This document shows, piece after piece, positions 28,312 through 37,050 of a stretch of DNA of 64,000 nt. The DNA is from Capilliphycus salinus. Its GTDB lineage: Bacteria > Cyanobacteriota > Cyanobacteriia > Cyanobacteriales > Microcoleaceae. The stretch covers positions 6,572,001 through 6,636,000 of the forward strand of contig NZ_CP178543.1 of NCBI RefSeq assembly GCF_047276495.1, written 5' to 3'. The notes beneath the pieces were generated by a model. The model saw only the letters and a list, made by a program, of their open reading frames with translations, was not told where the DNA came from and did no database searches. The first letter of the stretch is position 1, and every line of letters starts with the position of its first letter. The position numbers and the translations under genes are program-made.

Positions 28312-28614
28312 ATGTCATTTATGCCCAATTCATCACCATCATCAACTCAGCGGGTTCGCGTTTTGATTTCGGGACGAGTCCAAGGGGTTGGCTTTCGCTA
28401 CTCCACTCGCGAAGCGGCGATACAACGCAACGTTAACGGTTGGGTGAAAAATTTGCCGGATGGTCGCGTCGAAGCGGTGTTAGAAGGCTCCCAAACCGAT
28501 GTAGAATCAATGATTGAATGGTGTCATCAGGGGCCGCCAGGGGCAGTTGTCAAAGAGGTGAGTGTCGCAGAAGAATCCCCCGAAGGTCTACAAAATTTTG
28601 AGATTTCCCGTTAG
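28312..28614 (+). CDS. acyP: Acylphosphatase
   Basis: 100 aa. Hydrolyses the carboxyl-phosphate bond of acyl phosphates. The signature GRVQGVGFRYSTREAA with the phosphate-binding Arg, and NGWVKNLPDGRVEAVLEG with the catalytic Asn, are both intact. ATG 28312 is used; a second ATG lies nine bases downstream. The gene begins 29 bp after the helicase-like gene on the same strand, but a functional link is unlikely. Confidence 0.93.
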   Translation: MSFMPNSSPSSTQRVRVLISGRVQGVGFRYSTREAAIQRNVNGWVKNLPDGRVEAVLEGSQTDVESMIEWCHQGPPGAVVKEVSVAEESPEGLQNFEISR

Positions 28615-28636
28615 GAAAGAGGGAACAGGGGACAAG

Positions 28637-28740
28637 GGTTAGGGGTTAGGGGTTAGGGGTTAGGGGTTAGGGTTCGTCAACCAACACCCAATCCCTAAAA
28701 CCCAATCCCCAACACCCGACACCCGACACCCGACACCTAT
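28637..28740. repeat. Heptamer repeats (GGTTAGG and ACCCGAC)
   Basis: GGTTAGG recurs about five times at 28637-28673, and ACCCGAC about three times at 28713-28737, between the convergent acyP and aspartate aminotransferase genes. These are STRR-type repeats; the second is the complement of the GGTGTCG-type run near 3078. The telomere-like look is accidental. Confidence 0.8.
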
Positions 28741-28743
28741 TTC

Positions 28744-29910
28744 TTAAAGATGGGTTTCCACGAATTCTTTTAAGCGTTTCATACCCGTTTCTATTGTTGC
28801 TAAATCGGTCGCGTAAGATAACCGAATATGATCGTCATTTCCGAAGGCAATTCCGGGAACTGCGGCGATTTGTTTGTCTTCTAATAAAGCATTACAAAAA
28901 TCCACCGAATTAATTCCCAATTTGCTAATATTCAGATACATATAAAATGCCCCGTCAGGTTTAATACAACTAATTCCCGGAATGTGACTCAGCATTTCAT
29001 ACATAACCTCTCGCCGTTTTGCAAATGCCAACCGCATTTCTTCGACGCATTCTTGAGAATTTTCTAAGGCTGCAATTGCCCCGTATTGGGCGAACGTACA
29101 AACATTTGAAGTGCTGTGACCTTGAATCCGAGTTAAACTTTTAATGGCTTGAGTTTCCCCCGCCAAATAGCCCAATCTCCAGCCGGTCATCGCGTAGGCT
29201 TTGGCAAAACCGCTACTAATAAAAGTATACTTATAACTCTCGGGATGGGCGGCCGCGATGCTCAAATGTTTGGCATCATCATAAATAATTTTACAATAAA
29301 TTTCATCGGCCACCACATAAATTCCCGCCTCGACAATCACTTCGGCTAACGCTCGAATTTCCTCGGGAGAATACACCATTCCCGTTGGATTTGAAGGAGA
29401 ATTGAGAATAAAAAGTTTCGTCTTAGAAGTGATCGACTGACGCAAAAGTTCGGGAGTAATTTTATATCCCGTATCCCCATAAGTCTGAACAATCACGGGA
29501 TTTCCTTCGGCTAGTTTCACCATTTCGGGATAACTCACCCAATAGGGCGCCGGAATAATCACCTCATCCCCCGTTTCTATCATTGCCATCATCAAATTGT
29601 ACAGCGATTGTTTGCCGCCATTGGTGACAATAATATTCTCGGCCTGATAAGATAAACCCGTCTGTTCGCTGAGGGATTTGGCGATTAACTGTCTCAGCTT
29701 CTGTTCCCCGGCCGCAGGGCCATAACGGGTTTTTCCCTCATCCAGTGCTTCTTTAGCCGCAGCTATAATGTGTTTGGGCGTGTCGAAGTCAGGTTCTCCC
29801 ACACTAAAATTAAGCACATCAATTCCCTCAGCCTTCATTGCTTTGGCTTTGGCTGAGATTGCTAACGTCAGGGACGGTGTAACCTGCTCGACTCGTGCTG
29901 CCAGCTTCAT
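28744..29910 (-). CDS. aspC: Aspartate aminotransferase (PLP-dependent, class I)
   Basis: 388 aa, full length. Transfers the amino group between aspartate and 2-oxoglutarate. PLP-binding Lys lies near residue 236 in SSGFAKAYAMTGWRLG; NSPSNPTGMVY and the N-terminal FSVGEPDFDTP are typical of the subgroup I-gamma enzymes of cyanobacteria, some of which also accept prephenate. ATG 29910 is the likely start. The symbol reflects the family, not a proven substrate. Confidence 0.9.
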   Translation of the reverse strand: MKLAARVEQVTPSLTLAISAKAKAMKAEGIDVLNFSVGEPDFDTPKHIIAAAKEALDEGKTRYGPAAGEQKLRQLIAKSLSEQTGLSYQAENIIVTNGGKQSLYNLMMAMIETGDEVIIPAPYWVSYPEMVKLAEGNPVIVQTYGDTGYKITPELLRQSITSKTKLFILNSPSNPTGMVYSPEEIRALAEVIVEAGIYVVADEIYCKIIYDDAKHLSIAAAHPESYKYTFISSGFAKAYAMTGWRLGYLAGETQAIKSLTRIQGHSTSNVCTFAQYGAIAALENSQECVEEMRLAFAKRREVMYEMLSHIPGISCIKPDGAFYMYLNISKLGINSVDFCNALLEDKQIAAVPGIAFGNDDHIRLSYATDLATIETGMKRLKEFVETHL

Positions 29911-30450
29911 CCTTTGTGAACCTTGATTTGAGCTTTTGCTTTAAAGTTTAAATTTTAAGCGGGGTTCGGTTGAGTTGCAACCTAATTATCAAATATCGTT
30001 GACATTTTTTTACTACGAAATAACAGTTTTGTCAAGTTTTTTAAGTTTAAATTTTCTGAAAGTCTACTCAGACCCGACCGAATTCGTTATTTTTACCCGA
30101 TTTCAACCCTTGAGAACATCCGAAACTCCAGATTTTCTTGACTTAGAAAAAATCCTTGGGCTTCGGCGTTCCTGCGGGGCAAATTTTCCCAAAAGATCGG
30201 TAAACTTTTAGCCGGCAATTCTCCAATAAGCGCTCTAAACTTTTCTAGCCTTCTTCAAACTTCCTGGGAAAAAAAATCCGAAAAAAACGGTGGGTTGTTA
30301 TTGCCTTTCCCCATCAAAAACCTCTAAAAGAGTTAACCCGCTCCAAATTCAACAACCCCTGACAGCATTAACGGCAACATATCATCTATAATAGAGCCAC
30401 AAACACAGCATTTTGTTTGTTTTTTTTTACTGTAGCTTCAGAGTTACTAA
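29911..30450. other. Divergent intergenic region upstream of pepN
   Basis: 540 bp with no credible gene; the 78-codon open frame at 29975-30211 has no ribosome site and reads as random sequence. It should contain promoters for aspC (left) and the aminopeptidase (right). Confidence 0.55.
30387..30392 (+). promoter_or_regulatory. Possible -10 box upstream of pepN
   Basis: A perfect TATAAT sits about 60 bases before the pepN start codon. No good -35 hexamer is found at 16-18 bp; CTGACA at 30359 is 22 bp away. Tentative. Confidence 0.35.
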
Positions 30451-33087
30451 ATGTTGCACTCCTATTTTGATACCGAGACCGACAACCAAAAATCCTTCGA
30501 GTTACCAGGCGCTCGTCCGCACTACAACCCCGACCGTCCCGGACAAGTTGAACACATCTTTCTCGACTTAGTGTTAGATATTCCTAACAAACGCTTTCAC
30601 GGGAATTGTACCATTAGTTTAAAACCCGTGCAAAGTGGAATTGAAACACTGAGGCTGGATGCGGTTAACTTAGAAATTGAGGCGGTAAAAATTGATGGAG
30701 TCGATCAATCCTTCGACTATGATGGCGAACAACTCCAGGTTTATCTCAGCCCTGCGACGGAAGCTGACAAATTAATCAAGTTGGCGATCGCCTACCACGT
30801 TGACGAACCTCAGCGAGGACTCTATTTTATCAGTCCGAACCCTTTTTACCCCGATAAACCCACACAAGTTTGGACGCAAGGGGAAGACGAAGACTCGCGT
30901 TTTTGGTTTCCTTGTTTCGACTATCCCGGACAACTGGCGACATCAGAAATTCGGGTAGAAGTTCCCCAACCTTTTATCGCCATTTCCAACGGCGAACTTC
31001 TCAGTCGTGAAACTCAAGGCGACAAAATCACTTATCATTGGTTACAAAAACAAGTTCATCCCACCTATTTAATGACCTTAGCGGTGGGAGAATTTGCCGA
31101 AATCGAAGACCAATGGAATAACATTCCCGTTGTTTATTACGTCGAAAAAAATCGGGAAGCCGATGCTCGTCGCAGCATGGGAAAAACCCCCGAAATGATC
31201 GAATTTTTCTCTCAAACTTTTGGGTACGCTTATCCCTATCCAAAATATGCTCAAGTTTGTGTGGATGATTTCATCTTTGGCGGGATGGAAAACACCTCAA
31301 CAACCTTGTTAACAGACCGCTGTTTACTCGATGAAAAAGCAGCAATTGATAACCGCAATACCGAAAGTTTAGTCGCTCACGAACTCGCTCACCAATGGTT
31401 TGGTGATTTGGTCGTAATCGAACATTGGTCCCATGCTTGGATCAAAGAAGGAATGGCGACCTATTCAGAAGTCTTGTGGACTGATAAAGAATACGGAAAA
31501 GAAGAAGCCGCCTACTATCGACTCAGCCAACAACGCAACTATTTATCAGAAGATCGTTCTCGGTATCGTCGCCCAATTGTCACCCATATTTATCGAGAAG
31601 CGATCGAACTCTACGACCGTCATCTGTACGAAAAAGGCGCCTGTGTTTATCACATGATCCGCACAGAATTGGGCGAGGAACTGTTTACAAAAGCCATTCA
31701 TACTTTTGTACAAAATAACGCTCACAAAACGGTAGAAACCGTTGATTTACTGCGGGCGATTCAACAATCAACAGGGCGGAATTTGCTGTTTTTATTTGAT
31801 CAATATGTATATCGGGGTGGTCATCCAGATTATAAGGTGTCTTATAGTTGGGATGGCGAAAATCAACTGGCTAAAATTACCGTTAAACAAAAACAAGCAA
31901 AAAACAGCGAAAAAGCCAGCGAAAACAACTTATTTGACTTGAAAATACCCATCGCCTTCGCCTACTTCTCCCAATCTTCAGAGCAACCCGAACCGCAGTT
32001 TCAAACCTTTACCGTTCGCATCCATGAAGCCGAACAAAGCTTCTATTTTCCCCTAACACAAAAACCAAAATTCATCAGTTTTGATGCGGGAAATAATACC
32101 CTCAAAACCGTCAGTTTAGAATATCCCGTCGCCGAACTCAAAGCCCAATTGCAACACGATCCCGATCCCCTTTCCCGGATTTTTGCAGCGGAATCTTTGG
32201 CGAGAAAAGGCGGATTAGAAGTCGTTAAAACCCTCTCAAAAGCCCTCAAAGACGAACCCTTTTGGGCGGTACGGGTTGAAGTCGCCAAACAATTAAATAA
32301 AATTAAACTCGATCAAGCCTTTGCGGGGTTAATTGTTGGCTTAGAAGACTCTCAACCAAGAGTGCGTCGGGCGGTTGTTAACAGTTTAGCTAAAATCAAA
32401 ACACCCGACAGTTATCAAGCGGTAAAATCCATTGTTGAAAACGGAGACGCGAGTTACTACGTTGAAGCTTCAGCCATTACCGCTATCGGGGAAATGGTAT
32501 CAGGAAATCCCGATGAAGCACTCACCGAAGAAAACGGAATCAAACTGTTAGAATCGGTATTGGAAGAAAAAATCGGTTGGAATGAAGTCTTACGTTCGGC
32601 GGCGATTTCCGGTTTGAGTCGCATGAAAACTTCAGAACCCGCCCTCAATTTAATCTTAAAATATACCGCTCCGACGGTTCCTCAAGCCTTGCGTTTGGCT
32701 GCAATTCGAGCCTTGGGAACGATTTCATCCGGTCAAAACAACATCAATCTTGAACGCATTTTACAGCGCTTAGAAGAAATCTCCAAAGAAGATTTTTTCC
32801 TCACTCAAGTTTCTGTTGTTGTCGCCTTAGAACAGATGGAAACCCCGAAAGCCATTGCAGTTTTAAATGATTTAGCCGATCAAACTCTTGATGGACGAGT
32901 CCGACGAAAAGCGGAAGAAGCCGTTCAAAAAGTCCAGAAAAATATCGGTTCGGACAAAGCGCTAAAACAACTGCGGGAAGAACTCGATAAGGTGAAAAGA
33001 GATAACCAAGAATTGAGGAGTCGCTTAGAAACTTTAGAAGCCAAAACTCAGACCAATTCCAAAGCAAAATCAAACGGCAAAAATTAG
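30451..33087 (+). CDS. pepN: M1-family aminopeptidase with C-terminal HEAT repeats
   Basis: 878 aa. The gluzincin signature is complete: GGMENTSTT substrate-binding motif, zinc site HELAHQWFGD near residue 310, and KEGMATYSEVLW with the third ligand Glu. The family removes N-terminal residues from peptides. After the catalytic part, HEAT/PBS-lyase repeats (about 585-820) replace the usual ARM-like C-terminal domain, and a coiled coil (about 830-870) ends the protein. The HEAT version is common in cyanobacteria. No signal peptide, so cytoplasmic. Symbol given by family. Confidence 0.92.
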   Translation: MLHSYFDTETDNQKSFELPGARPHYNPDRPGQVEHIFLDLVLDIPNKRFHGNCTISLKPVQSGIETLRLDAVNLEIEAVKIDGVDQSFDYDGEQLQVYLSPATEADKLIKLAIAYHVDEPQRGLYFISPNPFYPDKPTQVWTQGEDEDSRFWFPCFDYPGQLATSEIRVEVPQPFIAISNGELLSRETQGDKITYHWLQKQVHPTYLMTLAVGEFAEIEDQWNNIPVVYYVEKNREADARRSMGKTPEMIEFFSQTFGYAYPYPKYAQVCVDDFIFGGMENTSTTLLTDRCLLDEKAAIDNRNTESLVAHELAHQWFGDLVVIEHWSHAWIKEGMATYSEVLWTDKEYGKEEAAYYRLSQQRNYLSEDRSRYRRPIVTHIYREAIELYDRHLYEKGACVYHMIRTELGEELFTKAIHTFVQNNAHKTVETVDLLRAIQQSTGRNLLFLFDQYVYRGGHPDYKVSYSWDGENQLAKITVKQKQAKNSEKASENNLFDLKIPIAFAYFSQSSEQPEPQFQTFTVRIHEAEQSFYFPLTQKPKFISFDAGNNTLKTVSLEYPVAELKAQLQHDPDPLSRIFAAESLARKGGLEVVKTLSKALKDEPFWAVRVEVAKQLNKIKLDQAFAGLIVGLEDSQPRVRRAVVNSLAKIKTPDSYQAVKSIVENGDASYYVEASAITAIGEMVSGNPDEALTEENGIKLLESVLEEKIGWNEVLRSAAISGLSRMKTSEPALNLILKYTAPTVPQALRLAAIRALGTISSGQNNINLERILQRLEEISKEDFFLTQVSVVVALEQMETPKAIAVLNDLADQTLDGRVRRKAEEAVQKVQKNIGSDKALKQLREELDKVKRDNQELRSRLETLEAKTQTNSKAKSNGKN

Positions 33088-33093
33088 CAAAGC

Positions 33094-33153
33094 GGGGCGG
33101 GTTTACATAAGTTATTTCTGAGCAACATAGCTTGAGTCGGAACCCGCCCCTAC
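33094..33153. repeat. Dispersed GGGGCGGGTT...AACCCGCCCC palindrome
   Basis: One 60-bp copy of the hairpin-forming core, 7 bp after pepN, with a middle (AAGTTATTTCTGAGCAACATA) shared with the copy at 60904-60963. A second incomplete GGGGCGGGTTTTT follows at 33175. Confidence 0.8.
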
Positions 33154-33437
33154 AGTTAACAATTCTTTCGGAGTGGGGCGGGTTTTTACAGTTTACAGTT
33201 TACAGTGAACAGTGTACAGGTTACAGGTTACAAGCGATTGCTGAAAACACTGATAATTGATAACTGAAAAAACTGATAATTGATAACTGTAAAAACTGGT
33301 GACTGGTGACAGGTGTTGCAGCGAGGGCTTGCGCGGGTTTCCCCCATGAGCGCGTTCCTTGCGGCCCCGGCGGTTTCCGCCGAGAGCGAAGTTCGCTCAT
33401 AGAGCGACTGCTGAACCCGAAGGGTGACTGGTGACTG
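33154..33437. repeat. Heptamer repeats and GC-rich palindromic repeat
   Basis: TTTACAG-type heptamers at 33185-33232 pass into AACTGATAATTGAT and CTGGTGA repeats, then a GC-rich palindromic sequence (33321-33425) with CCGGCGGTTTCCGCCGAG and GCGAAGTTCGC. The same sequence type recurs at 61090-61250. No gene is present. Confidence 0.75.
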
Positions 33438-33923
33438 TTAAATGCTTTGCCATTCTAAAATAACAGCGGGGGGAACTTTAAGCGTTCGCTCTTTTTCTAA
33501 GGGTAATTTTAATTCGATTAAATGATTGCTTGACAATTGAGATAAAATCGGCTTAAAATCATACTGACCAACATTAGGAGCCGGAGATTTTTCTGCAAAC
33601 ACATCATCCGCCTGTAAAGTCCGGTCAGCATCCTTAATTTTTAAGGGTTGAACGTGAGTAAATATGACTTCACCCGGAAACCCAACCAAACGCAAATTAA
33701 TCTCGGCCAATTCGCCGGATTTTACCCGTTTAAACAGGATAACTTGCCAGGAATCTCCCGTATTATCCCGCAAACTATGGCGAGATTGATAAAGAACTTG
33801 TTCCGGGGTTTCTTGTTGTTTTCTGATTTCAGCTTGGGCGGGTCGAGAGTAACTCAAGTTGAGCGTTAAGAACAGAATCAAGATTAAAAATACCGATAAA
33901 ATTCGTTGTCGTTTTTCTCGCAT
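33438..33923 (-). CDS. Secreted DUF3122-family protein
   Basis: 161 aa. An N-terminal signal peptide (ILSVFLILILFLTLNLSYS, cleavage near AQA) is followed by a beta-rich domain with VLYQSRHSLRDNTGDSWQVILFK, matching the cyanobacterial DUF3122 family as I remember it. Probably periplasmic or lumenal. It starts 21 bp after the Tll0287-like haem-protein gene on the same strand, so they form an operon. Function unknown. Confidence 0.8.
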   Translation of the reverse strand: MREKRQRILSVFLILILFLTLNLSYSRPAQAEIRKQQETPEQVLYQSRHSLRDNTGDSWQVILFKRVKSGELAEINLRLVGFPGEVIFTHVQPLKIKDADRTLQADDVFAEKSPAPNVGQYDFKPILSQLSSNHLIELKLPLEKERTLKVPPAVILEWQSI

Positions 33924-33944
33924 TTGGATTCACCTCCAGGGCGT

Positions 33945-34547
33945 TTAATTATTAGTTTGTAATGCCGCTTCTAAATCAGCAATAAATACGGAATACATCC
34001 CCCGTAAATCTCCGACTTGGAAATCAAAAGCTAAATCTTGAGGGTATTTGCTTTGAACAAACTCAGGACGAGAATTTTTAGAACCATGACAAGCCAGACA
34101 ACTCGCTTCAACGGAAATTCGGCGATAATAGCGGGTTCCTTCGGTTCCGTTGACGGTTTCGCGATCCCAAAATCCGATCAATTCTGGATCTTGTTCAAAT
34201 TTCGCCAGTGCGATCCGATCGCGCAAATTGTGGGGTGCATGAGCCGGATTTCGGTATTTTTTGGCAATTTGTTGGACTTGCCAACCCTTTTCTTCACTAA
34301 GCTGTTTGGCTCGCATTCCGACGGGTTTACAGACTTGTTTAAAGGTTTCTCCTGTCGGTTCTTCCGTCCCACCTTCTAGGGTGGAAGCCAAACCGGATCT
34401 GATCTGGTCGAGAAGTTCGATTTCTTGAACGGCTTGGGCCAATTCACCGGGGTTCGTTTCCGCCCACGCCTGGGTCGGATGGCTTACCAATAACGCAACG
34501 ATGGCTACAAGTCCGATAAACAAACGATAACAGGTCTTTTTGATCAC
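33945..34547 (-). CDS. Tll0287-like c-type haem domain protein (DUF3365)
   Basis: 200 aa. A signal peptide (LFIGLVAIVALLVSHPTQA) and one c-type haem site CLACHG near residue 150 in RRISVEASCLACHGS. Matches the Tll0287-like family, a PAS-like haem-binding fold. Exported to the periplasm or thylakoid lumen. Co-transcribed with the DUF3122 gene and divergent from the rhodanese gene. A redox or gas-sensing role is possible but not shown. Confidence 0.87.
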   Translation of the reverse strand: MIKKTCYRLFIGLVAIVALLVSHPTQAWAETNPGELAQAVQEIELLDQIRSGLASTLEGGTEEPTGETFKQVCKPVGMRAKQLSEEKGWQVQQIAKKYRNPAHAPHNLRDRIALAKFEQDPELIGFWDRETVNGTEGTRYYRRISVEASCLACHGSKNSRPEFVQSKYPQDLAFDFQVGDLRGMYSVFIADLEAALQTNN

Positions 34548-34574
34548 GGCTATTTCTGTAATGATCTTTAATTA

Positions 34575-34592
34575 ACTGTATAGTAATATAGT
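34575..34592. promoter_or_regulatory. Possible ArsR-type operator between divergent genes
   Basis: Imperfect inverted repeat ACTGTAT-agta-ATATAGT in the 92-bp spacer between the haem-protein gene and the rhodanese gene. Its AT-rich form fits sites used by BigR/YgaV-type regulators, and such a regulator is encoded just downstream of the rhodanese gene. Tentative. Confidence 0.3.
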
Positions 34593-34639
34593 GAATAAAG
34601 CAACTCGATAAATACATATCAACTCCCAGAGGACCAGAG

Positions 34640-35206
34640 ATGATGACCAATAGCACAACAACCCTCCAACCCGAAGCCGTAGACGCCGCCATTCTCAAGC
34701 AATGGCTTGACCAACAGGATGTAACATTAGTGGACGTCCGCGAACCGGTCGAATATGCAACCGAACATATTGGGGGGTCAATTTTAGTCCCGTTATCGAA
34801 ATTTAACCCCGGTCAAATTCCCAACACGGGAAAAAAGGTGGTCGTCTACTGTCAAAGGGGTTCTCGTTCAATTCAAGCGGCGCAGCAGTTACTTACAAGC
34901 GGTTGGGACGTGGAAAATTTAGCCAGTTTGCAGGGGGGACTGGAGGCTTGGAAAGCCGGGGGTTATGAAACAAAAATTAACAAAAAAGCGCCCCTCAGGC
35001 CTGATGCGTCAGGTGCAAATTGTGGCGGGTTCGTTGGTGTTGACCGGAACTTTACTCGGTGCGTTGGTTTCGCCTTGGTTTTTACTGTTGAGTGGTTTTG
35101 TGGGTGCGGGGTTAACCTTTGCGGGAATTACCAATACTTGTGCTTTGGCGTTGTTATTGGCGAAATTACCATTCAATCAACAGATCAAATTTTAATCCGA
35201 TCTTAA
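34640..35206 (+). CDS. Rhodanese domain protein, frameshifted (first part of rhodanese-DUF2892 fusion)
   Basis: The first 115 codons encode a complete rhodanese domain (VTLVDVREPVEYATEHIGG; active loop CQRGSR, catalytic Cys near 76). After ETKINKKAP near 34990, the frame degenerates into non-homologous sequence rich in Cys and Phe up to 35206, while the expected DUF2892 membrane domain appears in another frame (34965-35195). The intact form would be a YgaP-like protein with cytoplasmic rhodanese and two membrane helices, acting on sulfane sulfur. A6 and C4 runs at 34980-35000 are candidate slip points. AGAGG precedes ATG 34640. Real mutation and sequencing error cannot be told apart here. Confidence 0.75.
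   Translation: MMTNSTTTLQPEAVDAAILKQWLDQQDVTLVDVREPVEYATEHIGGSILVPLSKFNPGQIPNTGKKVVVYCQRGSRSIQAAQQLLTSGWDVENLASLQGGLEAWKAGGYETKINKKAPLRPDASGANCGGFVGVDRNFTRCVGFALVFTVEWFCGCGVNLCGNYQYLCFGVVIGEITIQSTDQILIRS
34965..35195 (+). CDS. DUF2892 membrane domain (second part of frameshifted YgaP-like protein)
   Basis: 76-codon frame beginning inside the rhodanese gene. From RQVQIVAGSLVLTG through FVGAGLTFAGITNTCAL to LAKLPFN it matches the two-helix DUF2892 domain that is normally fused to rhodanese in YgaP-type proteins. It has its own ATG at 34965, so it might be made separately by coupled re-initiation, but a broken fusion is the simpler reading. Confidence 0.6.
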   Translation: MKQKLTKKRPSGLMRQVQIVAGSLVLTGTLLGALVSPWFLLLSGFVGAGLTFAGITNTCALALLLAKLPFNQQIKF

Positions 35207-35235
35207 TCCTCGCAACAGTTGCGATCGCGCGCGCG

Positions 35236-35583
35236 TTAACTCGAATGCAGGGTTTTGAGTTGTTGAATTTCTTCAGCTTGCTGTTGAATGCGATGACTTA
35301 AGCGATCGCAAACCAGTTCACACAGTTCAAAAATTAAGGGGTCATTGATTTCGTAGTAAACACTGACCCCAACGGGTTGACGGGACAAAATCCCCGCTTG
35401 CGTGAGAATTTTGAGATGTTTGGAGAGGTTGGCTTGTCCTAAACCTGTGGCTTCGGAAATCTCGCTGACATTCATCGCTCCGGATCTCAAACAGTTTAAG
35501 ATTTGCAGGCGACTGACTTCAGAAAGGAGTTTAAAGTATTCAGCGACAGGTATTAATGCGCTCGAAGAAGAAGGATTCTGCAC
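35236..35583 (-). CDS. ArsR-family transcriptional regulator
   Basis: 115 aa with a winged helix-turn-helix (VSEISEATGLGQANLSKHLKIL) and wing GVSVYYEIND. Cys at LNCL near residue 32 and Cys residues in the last helix (ELCELVCDRL) lie about where BigR/SqrR-type persulfide sensors have their cysteine pair. It converges with a rhodanese-DUF2892 gene, as in YgaV-YgaP pairs. Repression of that gene relieved by sulfide or persulfide is therefore a reasonable guess. Confidence 0.87.
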   Translation of the reverse strand: MQNPSSSSALIPVAEYFKLLSEVSRLQILNCLRSGAMNVSEISEATGLGQANLSKHLKILTQAGILSRQPVGVSVYYEINDPLIFELCELVCDRLSHRIQQQAEEIQQLKTLHSS

Positions 35584-35664
35584 TGGGGAAAACGGGATTT
35601 AACAATTTAACTCACTTAATACTATGTTACACCTTTTCGGCACTGCCGATCTCATCGGGTTTCG

Positions 35665-35701
35665 CAAAAAAAATAGCTGTACCTGATTTCAGTACAGCTA
35701 T
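35665..35701 (-). terminator. Rho-independent terminator for the small acidic protein gene
   Basis: Read on the minus strand, a perfect 10-bp stem (ATAGCTGTAC / GTACAGCTAT, 9-base loop) is followed by a run of T residues (A-run 35666-35673 on the plus strand). It lies about 60 bases after the end of the gene at 35763-35966. Confidence 0.8.
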
Positions 35702-35762
35702 CCCAACCCAGTCTCTTTTGAAAGAAATCTCTTTTAATCAGTGTTTATCAGTGAAGTGTTAT

Positions 35763-35966
35763 TTAACTTTCTGATTCTTCTGAATCATCATCTGAGTCTG
35801 ATTCTAAGTTATCGGGATCAACATAGTAGCAAACGGCATCATCCAAACAAATCAGCGCCCAACCCGAATCGTCAATACTTTTTAACTGGTAAGCGGCTTG
35901 CTGTACAAAGAAACCTTTGTGATTGCGGGTTTCTGCTTTAACGTGAACTTGATTATCGATAGTCAT
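35763..35966 (-). CDS. Small acidic conserved hypothetical protein
   Basis: 67 aa from ATG 35966; AAGGAG upstream supports this start over a longer frame. The body (KGFFVQQAAYQLKSIDDSGWALICLDDA, in part) is beta-rich, and the tail is a Ser/Asp/Glu stretch. No export signal. Has its own terminator. Function unknown. Confidence 0.7.
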   Translation of the reverse strand: MTIDNQVHVKAETRNHKGFFVQQAAYQLKSIDDSGWALICLDDAVCYYVDPDNLESDSDDDSEESES

Positions 35967-36442
35967 AGCTCTCACAACTCCTTGCTTTATCAAAAATTAC
36001 TGTCAACCGTGAATCTAGATTGTTAATGACTGAAGTTCCCAAATCTTATCATTGGTTGGCTAAATTTTGGATAAATTTATGTTATTCTTTGTAACAGACT
36101 ATAAACAAATCGAGATCTTCTTTAAACATTAAAACCGATCTCAACCGCCACGAACTCTAGGTTAGAATGCTTATCGATTCACATCAACATCATCCTAAAA
36201 TTTATTTTACTCCTTGTAGGGGCGGGTTTTTACAGTTTCCAGTTTACAGTTTCCAGTTTACAGTTTCCAGTTTACGGTTTACAGTCAACAGTGAAGAGTG
36301 AACAGGTTACAACCGATTGCTGAAAACAGGCTCGAATTGATAACGGTAAAAACGGGGAACTGCATAAGTGATAACTGTAAACTGTAATCAGGCGCACCCC
36401 TACAGCGAGGCAAGAAAAGGTAAAAATACTTACTCAAAATCT
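35967..36442. other. Intergenic region with GGGGCGGGTT half-element and TTTACAG heptamers
   Basis: AT-rich left part without features. GTAGGGGCGGGTTTTT at 36216 is followed by TTTACAG/TTTCCAG heptamers (36230-36280) and CACCCCTAC at 36397, i.e. a repeat element whose interior is replaced by heptamers. No gene seen. Confidence 0.65.
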
Positions 36443-36862
36443 TCAGGTTTCCAGCAACCATTTTTGAACCCTAGCCAGACTTTTCCAGTTAGGTTTTCGA
36501 GATAAACCCTCATCAAAATTTTTCTTGACTTCATCGAGCCATTCTGAGTCCGCCATAATCATTTGTTGAGCCGTTTCTACATGAGGACGAACGCCTTTTT
36601 TATCGAGATCGAGCATCGCCACCGCCAAATTAATTCTTGCTTGAGGATCGTGGGGATTGAGTTTAACCGCAGACTTCGCCGCTTTATAAGCAGATGAGGG
36701 TTTATTCGTCAGTAAATACAACCAAGCCAGACTCGTCCAAGCATTACTATTTTTCGGAGCGCGATCGCAAACCTCTTGAAAAATCGGAATCAAAGCTTGA
36801 GGATCTTCACCAGCTTGATAACGTTCAAAACCTTCTTTAAACAATTCTTCAGGAGTTTTCAT
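36443..36862 (-). CDS. TPR-repeat protein
   Basis: 139 aa from ATG 36862. Two or three tetratricopeptide repeats are visible (NAWTSLAWLYLLTNKPSSAYKAAKSAVKLNP and PQARINLAVAMLDLD, both in part), followed by a helical tail. Cytoplasmic. Conserved small TPR proteins of this kind are frequent in cyanobacteria. Role unknown; likely protein binding. Confidence 0.8.
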   Translation of the reverse strand: MKTPEELFKEGFERYQAGEDPQALIPIFQEVCDRAPKNSNAWTSLAWLYLLTNKPSSAYKAAKSAVKLNPHDPQARINLAVAMLDLDKKGVRPHVETAQQMIMADSEWLDEVKKNFDEGLSRKPNWKSLARVQKWLLET

Positions 36863-37050
36863 CGGACTAACCAACCACAATCTCTAAACAGTAATAATTT
36901 CAGCACAACGAGAGAACGATAGGCTCTCAGCAAGCATCAAGCTGATGTGATGTTTGCCAATTACCTATCGTTACCCAAGCTGTGCAGTTCACGGAAGTTG
37001 CAAACAAAAGTTTACAATTGGGAATTTTAACAGAGGTTTTTCAAAGGGTT

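Noticed and set aside
28637..28673. Telomere-like GGTTAGG repeats
   Set aside because: Heptamers of this kind are ordinary cyanobacterial STRR sequences; there is no chromosome end and other heptamers occur elsewhere in the window.
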